Assembly: GCA_009778785.1 (NCBI GenBank)
Contig: WRFN01000001.1
Span: forward strand, 62,001 to 126,000
Source: Betaproteobacteria bacterium
GTDB taxonomy: Bacteria > Pseudomonadota > Gammaproteobacteria > Burkholderiales > Casimicrobiaceae
Direction: 5' to 3'
Length of the DNA stretch: 64,000 bases
Under the pieces are notes generated by a model, which did no database searches, was not told the origin of the DNA, and saw only the letters and a program-made list of their open reading frames with translations. Below are positions 1 through 8,532 of the stretch, in pieces. Position 1 is the stretch's first letter; each line of letters begins with the position of its first letter. The position numbers and the translations under genes were made by a program.

Positions 1-385
1 TCATGTTGGCGAGTCGCGCCGCTTCCATCACGCGCACCACCGATTGGTGGGTGGCGCTGGCGTCGGCGTTGATGATTACCACCGGGTCTTTGCCGCCCTG
101 CGCTGCCGAAGTCAGCAGCGCGGCAAAATCCTCGGCGGTCGAATAACGAAACACCTGTTTGTTAATCACATAATTGCCTTGCGCATCGACACCGACGTCG
201 ATTTCGGTCGGCTTCAAGTCCGGCTTGTCGGCATTGGCCGCTTCGGGCAACGTGATCTGCAATTCGCTGATCCGTTGATACGTGGTGCTGACCATCAGAA
301 AAATCAGAATCACCAACAGCACGTCGATCAACGGAATGAAATTGATCTCAGGCTCATCGCGCATTCGGTAGCCGCGCAGATTCAT
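1..385 (-). CDS. exbD: ExbD/TolR-family biopolymer transport protein (3' end cut by window)
   Basis: The reverse complement from the ATG at 385 reads MNLRGYRMRDEPEINFIPLI and then a single hydrophobic segment (about residues 16-36), the usual ExbD/TolR layout: short cytoplasmic N-terminus, one TM helix with the proton-relay Asp in the DVLLV stretch, then a periplasmic domain. It forms the proton-driven energising complex of the inner membrane with ExbB. About 128 codons are present before the window edge and the stop lies outside. The start is 16 nt downstream of the exbB stop, so the two are one transcript. Whether it serves TonB uptake or the Tol system cannot be told from this fragment. 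Confidence 0.88.
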   Translation of the reverse strand, partial: MNLRGYRMRDEPEINFIPLIDVLLVILIFLMVSTTYQRISELQITLPEAANADKPDLKPTEIDVGVDAQGNYVINKQVFRYSTAEDFAALLTSAAQGGKDPVVIINADASATHQSVVRVMEAARLANM

Positions 386-401
386 GAAGTCACCTTCGCT
401 T

Positions 402-1010
402 TCAACGGGACGGCGCGGCGTGCACCGCATCGACCAGCCGGATGGCTTCGCGCTCCATCTCGACCATGTAGGATTCGACCAGCGCCCGGAAGTAGCGGTA
501 AAAAATCATGCACGGAATGGCGATCATCAACCCGAACGCAGTGTTGTAAAGCGCCACCGAAATGCCATGTGCCAGTTGCACCGGATTGGCGCCGGTCACC
601 GTCGTCGAGCCGAAAATCTCGATCATCCCGATCACCGTTCCGAACAGCCCCAGCAGCGGCGCCATCGCGGCAATCGTGCCCAGCGTCGTCAGAAAACGGT
701 CGAGACGGTGCGTGACGACGCGCCCGACTTCTTCAATCGCTTCCTTCATCACCACCCGCGGCGACTGGGCATTGGCCAGCCCGGCGGCCACGATCTGCCC
801 GAGCGGGCCACGTTGCGCGGTCTGCGTCAACAACTGCGTGCTCATCCCTTTTTGCCGGAACTCGGTGAGCACCTGATTCACCAGCCCCTTGGGAATGATG
901 TTGGAACGACGCAGCGTCCAGAAACGCTCAATGATGATCGGTAGGGCAATGACCGAGGCCAGAATCAGAAACCAGATCGGCCAACCTGCTGCCTGAATAA
1001 TCTCCCACAC
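402..1010 (-). CDS. exbB: ExbB/TolQ/MotA-family proton channel protein
   Basis: 202-residue inner-membrane protein with three hydrophobic segments at about residues 9-28, 107-130 and 150-172. The region around TIAAMAPLLGLFGTVIGMIE is the conserved MotA/TolQ/ExbB channel core. With ExbD it harvests proton motive force for an outer-membrane or envelope partner. The start is a GTG at 1010, the only in-frame candidate near the conserved N-terminus, with GGAGA about 8 nt upstream. It is the first gene of an exbB-exbD operon running off the left edge; a candidate promoter sits at 1038-1066. In related betaproteobacteria lpxK and kdsB often follow; that part is not visible. Confidence 0.92.
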   Translation of the reverse strand: MWEIIQAAGWPIWFLILASVIALPIIIERFWTLRRSNIIPKGLVNQVLTEFRQKGMSTQLLTQTAQRGPLGQIVAAGLANAQSPRVVMKEAIEEVGRVVTHRLDRFLTTLGTIAAMAPLLGLFGTVIGMIEIFGSTTVTGANPVQLAHGISVALYNTAFGLMIAIPCMIFYRYFRALVESYMVEMEREAIRLVDAVHAAPSR

Positions 1011-1037
1011 AATGCTTCTCCGTCTGAAAATACCAGC

Positions 1038-1066
1038 AATTTAACGCGCCGACATCGTTTCGGCAA
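1038..1066 (-). promoter_or_regulatory. Candidate sigma-70 promoter for exbB-exbD
   Basis: On the minus strand TTGCCG (1061-1066) is followed after exactly 17 nt by TAAATT (1038-1043), about 28 nt before the exbB GTG. Each hexamer matches 4 of 6 consensus positions. Prediction by eye only. Confidence 0.4.
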
Positions 1067-1160
1067 GTGGCACACTGGAAAACGGCTTGCGCCGATAGCA
1101 GAAAGCCCGGATACCGAAGAAGTGGAAATGGGGCCGCCATCATTCGTCTGTGCCGGAACA

Positions 1161-1376
1161 GGCGGCAGAATGCCGCCCCTACACTCCTCTCCCACAAGCA
1201 GGGGAAAACAAAAGGGCGGGTTTGAAACCCGCTCCTACGCCTTCTCACCTGCCTTTAACTCCGCCGTCATTCCTGCGAAGTTCCCGCCTACGCGGGAATG
1301 ACAGGGAATCCAGTCCTTCGTACCATCACTATTTTTTTTTGATCAAGGGCGGTTCACGAATCGCCCCTGCGGATCC
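1161..1376. repeat. Cluster of short palindromic intergenic elements between exbB and spoT
   Basis: The 371-bp gap 1011-1381 holds no convincing gene. It contains several small inverted repeats: GGCGGCA/TGCCGCC (1161-1177), GCGGGTTT/AAACCCGC (1217-1232), a GTCATTCC...GGAATGAC element (1266-1302) and an AGGGCGGTTC.. GATCGCCCCT-like stem near 1346-1372. The segment 1262-1340 shares its flanks with 26715-26770 upstream of the EI24 gene, so it is a dispersed repeat. Such elements often act as transcription stops or are remnants of mobile palindromes; no function is shown here. Confidence 0.6.
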
Positions 1377-1381
1377 ACAAC

Positions 1382-3544
1382 CTACGCCTTCACCCTCTGT
1401 ACCTTCTTGACTCCGGCTACGCGCCGCAGCCCGCGGATCACGTCGGCCAGATGCTGGCGGTCGCGCACTTCGATCAAAAATTGCATCGCCGGCAGCGCCT
1501 CGCCCTGCGGGCGCTCGATGTTGACCTGAAGGATGTTGGCGGCCGCCTGCGCGATGGCGCCCGCCTGATCGGCCAGCAAGCCCTGCCGATCCGGCGCCCA
1601 CGAGCGCACTTCGGTGAGATACAGCTTTTGTGGAGCGTTGTTCGGCCAGGTCATTTCGATCCATTCGCCCTGCTTGGCCGCCGATTGTTTCAGGGTGGCA
1701 CAGTCGCGGACGTGAACTTCCAGCCCTTGCCCAGGGCGGAACCAGCCGATGATTGGGTCATTGGGCAGCGGTCGGCAGCACGGCGCGTAGCGAAGAATGT
1801 CGCTGTCGCTTGCTTGCAACTGCAATTCGTCATCGCGTCGTTGCGAAAAAAGGCTGCGCCATTGGAATCCCGTGCTGCGTCGTTGCTGCGGCTCACCGCG
1901 CAGGCGCTGGGCGAAAGCTTGCGCAACCGTGAACGGCAAACGCTTGCCGCGCCCGATGTCGGTGAACAAGTCGGCGACGGTTTTCACGCCCTGCGTTTCG
2001 ACAAAAGTTTGCCATTGTTCCGACGTGATGTTTTTGACATCGAGCTTGAAAATGGCCAGCGCGTAACCGAGCAAGCGTTCGCCGAGCGCCGCCGCCGCTT
2101 GTTGTTGCAGATTCTTGAGGAAGTTGCGAATCGCCGAGCGCGCTCGGCCGGTGACGACGAGCGACAGCCAAGCAGGCATCGGCTGCGCTTCAGCGCTGGT
2201 CAGCACTTCGACTTGATGGCCGTTTTTCAGTACCGTGCGCAGCGGCATGATTTCGTGGTCGATCCGCGCGCCGGTGCAGTGATTGCCGACATCGGTGTGG
2301 ATACTGTAAGCGAAATCGAGAACGGTGGCGCCGCGCGGCAAAACCATGATGCGCCCCTTGGGCGTGAAAACGTAAATTTCCTCGGGGAAAAGGTCGCGCT
2401 TGATGTTCTCGACAAACTCCCGCGAATCGTCGCCGCCGGTCTGCATTTCGAGTAGCCCCTTCAACCAGCGGCGGGTGTTTTGCTGCGTTTCGGCCAGATG
2501 TTCCAGATCGCTGCCCGAGCGGTACATCCAATACGCCGCCACTCCGTTCTCGGCGATCAGATTCATGTCGTGGGTGCGAATCTGCACGTCGATCGGAATG
2601 CTGTCCGGCCCGAACAACATGGTGTGCAGCGCCTGATAACCGTTGGCTTTCGGAATCGCGATGTAATCCTTGAAACGCCCCGGCAGCGGCTTGTAAATTT
2701 CGTGCAACACGCCCAGCGCGGTGTAACAAGCGTTGCGCGAATCGGTCAGCACCAGCACGCCAAACGACTCCATTACTTGCTGCAAGGTGAGATGCTCCCC
2801 GCGCATTTTGTTGTAGGCCGAGCAAATCGTTCGCTCGCGGGCGCGCACTTCGGCGTTGAGTTGCGGTTGTTTCGCCAGCCGTTCACGCAACAACGACAAC
2901 ACGCCATCGACCGTATCGCTGCGGGCGGCGCGAATGGTTTCGATCACGCTGCCGAGAACGCGATGGCGGTACGGGTTCAGGTACTTGAACGACAGATCGA
3001 GCAGACTCTGTCGCAGCGCATACAGTCCCAGCCGTTGCGCAATCGGCGCGTAAATGTCGCGCGTTTCGCGGGCGATTCGGCGGCGCGCCGCCAGACTCAT
3101 CGCGCTCAAGGTCTGCATGTTGTGGAAACGGTCGGCCAGCTTGATGAGAATCACGCGCACATCGCGCGCCATCGCCAGCACCATCTTGCTGAAGGTTTCG
3201 GTTTGCGCTTCTTCGCGCGACGAGAAATCGAGCTGGTTGAGCTTGGATACCGCATCAACCAGATCAGCGACGGTGCTGTCGAACTCGCGCGTCAATTCTT
3301 CTTTGCTGGCGGGCGTGTCTTCGAGCACATCGTGCAGCAAGGCGGCGGCCAAGGCCTGAGCATCGAGTTGCCAACCGGCGAGAATGCTGGCGACGGCCAG
3401 CGGATGAGTGATGTAAGGTTCGCCGGATTTGCGGCGTTGATCAGCGTGAGCACGCTCCGCGTAGCGGTAGGCGCGTTCTACCAGCGCAACCTCATCGGGG
3501 GGCAGATACTGCCCGAGCTTGCGTAGGAGGTCGCTGGTGGTCAC
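1382..3544 (-). CDS. spoT: Bifunctional (p)ppGpp synthetase/hydrolase SpoT/Rsh
   Basis: 720-residue RelA/SpoT homologue, the usual length. It makes (p)ppGpp from ATP and GTP/GDP and hydrolyses it, setting the stringent response. The HD hydrolase domain is intact (LLHDVLEDT, HD at 71-72; KLADRFHNMQT at about 135-145). The synthetase domain carries RFKDYIAIPKANGYQALHT (290-308); the RxKD form is typical of bifunctional enzymes, not monofunctional RelA. A TGS domain (about 393-455) and a C-terminal ACT domain follow. The only in-frame start is GTG at 3544, with AAGGAA almost touching it, so the exact start is uncertain. rpoZ lies 68 nt upstream and gmk beyond, a common proteobacterial order. Confidence 0.95.
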   Translation of the reverse strand: MTTSDLLRKLGQYLPPDEVALVERAYRYAERAHADQRRKSGEPYITHPLAVASILAGWQLDAQALAAALLHDVLEDTPASKEELTREFDSTVADLVDAVSKLNQLDFSSREEAQTETFSKMVLAMARDVRVILIKLADRFHNMQTLSAMSLAARRRIARETRDIYAPIAQRLGLYALRQSLLDLSFKYLNPYRHRVLGSVIETIRAARSDTVDGVLSLLRERLAKQPQLNAEVRARERTICSAYNKMRGEHLTLQQVMESFGVLVLTDSRNACYTALGVLHEIYKPLPGRFKDYIAIPKANGYQALHTMLFGPDSIPIDVQIRTHDMNLIAENGVAAYWMYRSGSDLEHLAETQQNTRRWLKGLLEMQTGGDDSREFVENIKRDLFPEEIYVFTPKGRIMVLPRGATVLDFAYSIHTDVGNHCTGARIDHEIMPLRTVLKNGHQVEVLTSAEAQPMPAWLSLVVTGRARSAIRNFLKNLQQQAAAALGERLLGYALAIFKLDVKNITSEQWQTFVETQGVKTVADLFTDIGRGKRLPFTVAQAFAQRLRGEPQQRRSTGFQWRSLFSQRRDDELQLQASDSDILRYAPCCRPLPNDPIIGWFRPGQGLEVHVRDCATLKQSAAKQGEWIEMTWPNNAPQKLYLTEVRSWAPDRQGLLADQAGAIAQAAANILQVNIERPQGEALPAMQFLIEVRDRQHLADVIRGLRRVAGVKKVQRVKA

Positions 3545-3612
3545 TTCCTTCGGCGGGCAGCGAGGCTACCCGCAAAAAGGTCGCGCGTCACGACGAGAGC
3601 GTTGTTTTTCGC

Positions 3613-3942
3613 TCATGGCGTGCTTTCGTCATCCGACGGCGCTGTCGCTTCAAACACATCGACGGTCGTCGTCACCGGCGTCGCCGGCAGTGTGAACAGC
3701 GTGTTTTCCGTAAACGCTTCGGCCAGCGACACTTTGTTGGCCGTTTGCTTGTGCAGCATTTCGGCGCCGACTTTGCCGACGGCAATTTCACGCAACGCGA
3801 TCACGGTCGGCTTGTCGCGCGCCGGATCGAGCAAGGGCTGCGCGCCGGTAGACAACATGCGCGCGCGATTGGCCGCAGCCAGCGTTAACTCAAAGCGGTT
3901 GGGGATATGGGTCAAACAATCTTCAATGGTAATGCGCGCCAT
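3613..3942 (-). CDS. rpoZ: RNA polymerase omega subunit
   Basis: 109 residues starting [20 protein letters not shown], the signature of RpoZ, followed by the conserved [13 protein letters not shown] helix (here [16 protein letters not shown]). Omega stabilises the beta-prime subunit and forms one ppGpp site of RNA polymerase, which fits its place between spoT and gmk. The C-terminal 25 residues are longer and less conserved than in E. coli (91 residues). The ATG at 3942 has AGGAAG about 6 nt upstream. Co-transcribed with gmk upstream (36-nt gap). Confidence 0.95.
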   Translation of the reverse strand: MARITIEDCLTHIPNRFELTLAAANRARMLSTGAQPLLDPARDKPTVIALREIAVGKVGAEMLHKQTANKVSLAEAFTENTLFTLPATPVTTTVDVFEATAPSDDESTP

Positions 3943-3978
3943 AAAGGCTTCCTCAAAAGAAAAAATCAGAAAACGAAA

Positions 3979-4632
3979 TTAAAAACCCGTGGCCGTCATC
4001 AATTCGCGCAACAAGCGTGCTTGCCGCCACCGTTGTCTCGGCGCCCGCAAGCGGGCGGCGCGGACAACTGCCACCAGATCATCGACAGCGTTGCCGAAAG
4101 TCTGGTTGATAATAACATAATCGAAATCGACATAATGACGAAATTCTTCCTGCACGCTGACGAGGCGGCGGGCGATGACTTCGGGTGTGTCCTGCCCGCG
4201 CTTTTCCAACCGCTCTCGCAGCGCGGTAAGCGACGGCGGCAACACGAAAATCTGCACGCTGTCCGGGAACAGCGAGCGCACTTGCATCGCACCCTGCCAG
4301 TCGATTTCCAGCAGAATATCCTGACCGGCTTCGAGCTGTTTTTTGATCCAGGTGGCCGAAGTTGCGTACCAGTGTCCATAGACATGCGCGTCTTCGAGAA
4401 ATTCACCGGCTTCGCGCAGCGCCTGAAAGCGGGCGTCATCGATGAAGTGGTAATGAACGCCTTCCTGCTCGTTCGGGCGCGACGGCCGCGTGGTATAGGA
4501 CACCGACAAGCGGATGCCCGGCTCGCGATCCAGTAATGCATTGACGAGGCTCGTTTTACCAGTGCCGGAGGGAGCCGCCAGCACGAAAAGACAACCGGTG
4601 GCAATTGAGGGGGAGATAGTGACTTCAGCCAT
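3979..4632 (-). CDS. gmk: Guanylate kinase
   Basis: 217-residue P-loop NMP kinase that phosphorylates GMP/dGMP to GDP in the cytoplasm. The Walker A motif APSGTGKTS lies at about residues 20-28. The GMP-binding stretch VSYTTRPSRPNEQEGVHYHF and the EFLEDAHVYGHWYAT segment are canonical. Length is normal for the family (about 205-220). ATG at 4632 is preceded by AAGGAA at proper spacing. It sits 26 nt after yicC and 36 nt before rpoZ, so yicC-gmk-rpoZ(-spoT) is one operon. GMP kinase activity links directly to the GTP pool used by SpoT. Confidence 0.96.
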   Translation of the reverse strand: MAEVTISPSIATGCLFVLAAPSGTGKTSLVNALLDREPGIRLSVSYTTRPSRPNEQEGVHYHFIDDARFQALREAGEFLEDAHVYGHWYATSATWIKKQLEAGQDILLEIDWQGAMQVRSLFPDSVQIFVLPPSLTALRERLEKRGQDTPEVIARRLVSVQEEFRHYVDFDYVIINQTFGNAVDDLVAVVRAARLRAPRQRWRQARLLRELMTATGF

Positions 4633-4658
4633 GATTTTCCTTATACGAAGTTTTGACT

Positions 4659-5528
4659 TTATTCGAGGTTTTGAATTTGTTCGCGCATTTGTTCGATCAG
4701 CACTTTCAACTCGAGCGCGACTTGCGAGAGTTCTACATCGACCGATTTGGCGCCGAGCGTGTTGGCTTCGCGATGCAATTCCTGCGCCAGAAAATCGAGC
4801 CGCTTGCCGACCGCACCGCCGGAGCCGAGCACGCGGCGGACTTCATCGATATGCGTGGCGAGCCGCGTGACTTCTTCGCTGATCTCGATGCGGGTGGCAA
4901 ACAGCGCCAACTCCTGCTTGAGCCGCTCCTCGTCGGGGTCGAGCCCGGCCTCTTGCAGACGACTGGTCAGTTTGGCCTGATAAGCGGCGTGAATGGCCGG
5001 AATTCGCGGCATGACACGCGCCACTTGCGCTTCCATCGCGTCGCAACATTGCAACAGTACCGTCGCCAGTTTACCGCCTTCGCGTGTCCGTGAGGCGGCA
5101 AAATCGTCCCAAGCGGCATCAAAAACCGTCAGCGTCGCCGCCGACAGCGTTTCGTCGGCGGCATCCTGCGCCGCCAGCACGCCCGGCCAGCGCAAAATTT
5201 CGTTCACCGTCAGCGGCGCCGCCGTTGACGCCTGAGCATGAATTTCCCCGGCAACGGCCAGCAACGCCGCCACCAGAGCGGCGTCGATCCGAAGTCCCGG
5301 CGCCGCTTCCGGGTTGCGAGCCCGCGACACCCGGCAATCTACCTTGCCGCGCTTCATCCGCGCCGCCAGCCGTTCGCGCAAGACCGGCTCCAGCAGCCGC
5401 AGCTCGTCCGGGGTCTTGACAGTGACATCAAGATAGCGGTGATTGACTGCCCGCAGTTCGACATTCAGGGTGTCGCCGCCGATGTTGGCGGAGGCAACGG
5501 CAAAGCCGGTCATACTCAAAACGCTCAT
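4659..5528 (-). CDS. yicC: YicC/YloC family endoribonuclease
   Basis: About 289 residues. The N-terminus MSVLSMTGFAVASANIG and the C-terminal LDFLAQELHREANTLGAKS followed by LKVLIEQMREQIQN are the two conserved blocks of the YicC/YloC family; E. coli YicC has been reported to act as an endoribonuclease involved in small-RNA turnover. I take the ATG at 5528 because it gives the conserved MSVLSMTGFA start; an upstream TTG at 5537 adds three residues. First gene of the minus-strand operon yicC-gmk-rpoZ, divergent from the kinase gene at 5646; the 117 bp between must hold both promoters. Confidence 0.92.
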   Translation of the reverse strand: MSVLSMTGFAVASANIGGDTLNVELRAVNHRYLDVTVKTPDELRLLEPVLRERLAARMKRGKVDCRVSRARNPEAAPGLRIDAALVAALLAVAGEIHAQASTAAPLTVNEILRWPGVLAAQDAADETLSAATLTVFDAAWDDFAASRTREGGKLATVLLQCCDAMEAQVARVMPRIPAIHAAYQAKLTSRLQEAGLDPDEERLKQELALFATRIEISEEVTRLATHIDEVRRVLGSGGAVGKRLDFLAQELHREANTLGAKSVDVELSQVALELKVLIEQMREQIQNLE

Positions 5529-5645
5529 TTTTGCCAAATTTCATCAAACTATCAGGAACATCACTTTACTTTATTTGGCGACACAAGGAAAATCCCATGA
5601 TGCCGGTTGATTTTGCCGGAAAACTTTTAACCAGACTCGCTTAAC

Positions 5646-6581
5646 ATGGCCGTTGCCAAAAATCAGGCGCTCTCGCCGGGCTACCGATTGCTGAATTACC
5701 GCATCGAACAACAGATCAGTCGAGGCGGCTTTTCGATTGTCTATCGCGCTACGGATCAAAACGGAGAAATTGTTGCCATCAAGGAATACATGCCCGCCAC
5801 GCTCGGAGTTCGGATGGAGGGCGACATCATTCGCGCCAGCACCGTCGAAAATCTGACGACCTTCCGCTACGGCATGAAATGTTTTTTTGAAGAGGGCAGG
5901 GCGCTGGCGCGCATCGACCACCCGAACGTGGTGCGCGTGCTGAATTTCTTTCGCGCCAACGAAACCGTGTACATGGTGATGCGCTACGAGAATGGCCGCA
6001 CCTTGCAGCAACACATCCAGATCAAGCAGGACCGTTTGTCGGAGCGTTTCATTCGCGGCGTTTTCATCCGGCTGCTGAACGGTTTGCGCGAAGTGCATAC
6101 CCATCGGTTGTTGCATCTGGATTTGAAGCCCGCCAACATCTACCTGCGCACCAACGGCATTCCGGTCTTGCTCGATTTCGGTGCTGCCCAGCAAACGCTG
6201 TCGAGTACGACGGGGCGTTTTTCGCCGATGTACACGCCGGGCTTCGCCGCGCCCGAACAGTATCAGCGCGACGTGACCAAGCTGGGGCCGTGGACTGACG
6301 TTTATGGCGTCGGCGCGTCGATGTTCGCCTGCCTCGCCGGATTTGCGCCGCAGGCCGCCGATGCCCGCATGAAAGAAGACCATTTGATTACCGCGCGCAA
6401 ACTGTGGGCGGGACGCTACACCAACACCTTGCTGCATGTGATCGACCGCTGCCTCGACCTCGACCCGGCGCGTCGCCCGCAAAGCCTGCTGACTTTGCAA
6501 AAAGTGTTGCTCTCTTTTGAAGAACCGCAACCCAAGCCATCTTTTTTAGATAACATTAGAGGTCTGGTGAGCAGACGATAA
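5646..6581 (+). CDS. Hanks-type serine/threonine protein kinase (non-RD)
   Basis: 311 residues, a single kinase domain with no membrane segment or PASTA repeats, so probably cytosolic. Visible motifs: glycine loop ISRGGFSIVY (24-33), ATP-binding Lys46 in VAIKEYMP, catalytic loop LHLDLKPANIYL (156-167) with Asp159, Lys161 and Asn164, DFG at 177-179, APE at 202-204. The usual HRD is HLD here, so it is a non-RD kinase that need not depend on activation-loop phosphorylation. A PP2C phosphatase follows after 19 nt, forming an opposed kinase/phosphatase pair. The same pair lies next to yicC in many betaproteobacteria. Substrates are unknown. No strong Shine-Dalgarno is seen before the ATG. Confidence 0.93.
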   Translation: MAVAKNQALSPGYRLLNYRIEQQISRGGFSIVYRATDQNGEIVAIKEYMPATLGVRMEGDIIRASTVENLTTFRYGMKCFFEEGRALARIDHPNVVRVLNFFRANETVYMVMRYENGRTLQQHIQIKQDRLSERFIRGVFIRLLNGLREVHTHRLLHLDLKPANIYLRTNGIPVLLDFGAAQQTLSSTTGRFSPMYTPGFAAPEQYQRDVTKLGPWTDVYGVGASMFACLAGFAPQAADARMKEDHLITARKLWAGRYTNTLLHVIDRCLDLDPARRPQSLLTLQKVLLSFEEPQPKPSFLDNIRGLVSRR

Positions 6582-6600
6582 TTCAGCTTCCGGCAGACTT

Positions 6601-7521
6601 ATGCGATTTACCATTTTTCAGGATTCGCGCAAAGGTTCGCGCAAAGTCAATCAAGACAGGATCGCCTACATTTACGGACGCGATACTCTGCTGATGGTGC
6701 TGGCCGACGGCATGGGCGGACACGCCGGCGGCGAAATTGCCGCACAAATAGCCGTGCGCTTGTTCGCCGAGCGATTCCAGCAGGAAGCCCAGCCGGTGTT
6801 GCGTAATCCGCTCGAATTTCTGCACGACACCATGCGTCGCGCTCATGCTGCGCTGGGGTCTTACGCGCGCCAGTTCTCGCTGGTCGAAACGCCGCGCACC
6901 ACCTGCGTCGCCGTTATCATACAATCGGGCTACGCCTATTGGGCGCACGCCGGCGATTCGCGGCTTTACCTGTTTCGACAAGGGCAACTCTACAGCCAGA
7001 CCAAAGATCACTCGAAAGTGCAGTATCTGCTCGACCGCGGCCTGATTACCGAAGACGAAGTTCCCTACCATCCCGAGCGCAACCGGATATACAGTTGTCT
7101 GGGCGGCGCCGTCGAGCCGGTCATCGACTTGTCGCGGCGCACCACCCTGCGCACCAACGACATCCTGCTGCTGTGCTCCGACGGTTTCTGGACCGTCATG
7201 CCGGCGCGCGAAATCGCCAACATCCTCACCTCGGCGCCGCTCCTGCAAGCCGCGCCGAAAATGATGCGCGAAGCGCAACAACGCGGCGGCGCCGATGGCG
7301 ACAACCTGTCCACCATCATCATGCGCTGGGATACCGACACCGATACCAATACCGCGCCGGCCACCGAAACCGCGAGAATGAGTTCCGGCGAATTCCAAAC
7401 CGAACTCGAACGCACCGTCACCGTGACCAACCACACCGGCGCCAACCGCGAACTGACCGACGAAGAAATCGAACGGGCGATTGCCGAAATTCAAGCGACG
7501 ATACAGAAGTTCAGACATTAG
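6601..7521 (+). CDS. PP2C-family (PPM) serine/threonine protein phosphatase
   Basis: 306 residues. Metal-binding motifs of PPM phosphatases are all present: VNQDR (16-20), LADGMGGHAGGE (34-45, Asp36 a metal ligand), AHAGDSRLYLF, LLLCSDGFW and GDNLSTIIMRW near the C-terminal third. It should remove phosphate from Ser/Thr residues placed by the kinase encoded 19 nt upstream. The last 60 residues, after MRW, are a Thr-rich linker (DTDTDTNTAPATETA) and a charged helix, an extension beyond the catalytic core whose role is unknown. Weak ribosome binding site; translation may be coupled to the kinase gene. Confidence 0.93.
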   Translation: MRFTIFQDSRKGSRKVNQDRIAYIYGRDTLLMVLADGMGGHAGGEIAAQIAVRLFAERFQQEAQPVLRNPLEFLHDTMRRAHAALGSYARQFSLVETPRTTCVAVIIQSGYAYWAHAGDSRLYLFRQGQLYSQTKDHSKVQYLLDRGLITEDEVPYHPERNRIYSCLGGAVEPVIDLSRRTTLRTNDILLLCSDGFWTVMPAREIANILTSAPLLQAAPKMMREAQQRGGADGDNLSTIIMRWDTDTDTNTAPATETARMSSGEFQTELERTVTVTNHTGANRELTDEEIERAIAEIQATIQKFRH

Positions 7522-7627
7522 GAATTTCGCTACGCTTTACATGAGCAAGAAGACGTGCATGACGATGCGCGTGAACAAGGATCGTGAAAAGATTGCGTCA
7601 TTCATGAAAATGTAGATATACCGTTTG

Positions 7628-7653
7628 CCCTTTGACAAGCTCAGGGCGGACGG
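7628..7653. repeat. REP-like element (single copy)
   Basis: The core TTTGACAAGCTCAGGGCGGA matches, with few changes, the family seen at 12985-13049, 23879-23902, 34405-34427 and 54090-54155. It is a short imperfect palindrome in the gap before dnaQ. Confidence 0.65.
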
Positions 7654-7689
7654 AATAAATGAGCGAAGCCCATCGTCCCCTTCCTGCGC

Positions 7690-7695
7690 TACAAT
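7690..7695 (+). promoter_or_regulatory. Candidate -10 box of dnaQ
   Basis: TACAAT lies only 6 nt before the dnaQ ATG at 7702, so transcription would begin at or next to the start codon and give a leaderless mRNA. No convincing -35 hexamer is seen 17 nt upstream. Confidence 0.35.
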
Positions 7696-7701
7696 ACACC
7701 C

Positions 7702-8415
7702 ATGCGTCAAATCGTTATCGACACCGAAACCACCGGCCTGTATCCGCAACAGGGGCACCGCATCATCGAACTGGCAGCGCTGGAAATGGTGTCGCGGCGG
7801 CCTACCGGCAATCTTCGTCACTGGTATCTCAATCCCGAGCGCGACATCGACATCGAGGCCACCAACATTCACGGCTTGACGCTGGAACGGCTGAAAGACG
7901 AGCCGCTCTTTGCCGACATCGCCGACGAATTCGTGTCGTTTTGTCAGGGCGCTGAATGGATCATTCACAACGCGCCGTTTGATATCGCGTTTCTCGACGC
8001 CGAACTGGCGCGTCTCGAAAAACTGCCGTGCGCGCAAATTTACGGCAGCTTAATTGACACGTTGCAAAAAGCGCGCGAGTTGTTCCCCGGCAAGCGCAAC
8101 AATCTCGACGCCTTGTGCGAGCGCTTCGGCATTTCCAACGCGCACCGGACTTTGCACGGCGCTTGCCTCGACGCGCAGTTGCTCTCCGAAGTGTATTTGG
8201 CGCTGACTCGCGGGCAGGAATCGCTGATCATCCCGCCGTCGCTGAAACCGCAGAACGCCCGCAACCTACCCAGCGCCGCCGCTGCAACCAACAACGCGCG
8301 CCCGCTCAAAATTTTGCGTCCCAACAACGAAGAGCAAGCCGCGCACCGCGCCTATCTGGCCGCGCTGCAAAAAGAAGGCCGTTGCTTGTGGGAGGAGCAG
8401 GAATCAGACGTCTGA
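7702..8415 (+). CDS. dnaQ: DNA polymerase III epsilon subunit (3'-5' proofreading exonuclease)
   Basis: 237-residue DEDDh exonuclease. ExoI is MRQIVIDTETTGLYP with Asp7 and Glu9; ExoII is IIHNAPFDIAFLDAEL; ExoIII is LHGACLDAQLL with the catalytic His and Asp. It edits mismatches made by the replicative polymerase. The C-terminal 60 residues correspond to the alpha-binding tail. There is no Shine-Dalgarno, and a -10-like TACAAT ends 6 nt before the ATG, so the message may be leaderless. In many proteobacteria dnaQ neighbours rnhA; here the neighbours are a PP2C phosphatase and a MATE exporter. Confidence 0.95.
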   Translation: MRQIVIDTETTGLYPQQGHRIIELAALEMVSRRPTGNLRHWYLNPERDIDIEATNIHGLTLERLKDEPLFADIADEFVSFCQGAEWIIHNAPFDIAFLDAELARLEKLPCAQIYGSLIDTLQKARELFPGKRNNLDALCERFGISNAHRTLHGACLDAQLLSEVYLALTRGQESLIIPPSLKPQNARNLPSAAAATNNARPLKILRPNNEEQAAHRAYLAALQKEGRCLWEEQESDV

Positions 8416-8532
8416 TACGTCCTGCGGGGCGATGGTGGACGAGGTGGTTGAGAGGTGAGCGGCGAAGTCGCTGAAAGCTTGGGGGCGTCACGTCATCGCT
8501 TGGCCCCTCGTAATCCTGACATAATACGCCCC

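Noticed and set aside
7541..7615. 24-codon ORF between the PP2C gene and dnaQ
   Set aside because: No Shine-Dalgarno and no recognisable feature; such a short frame is expected by chance.
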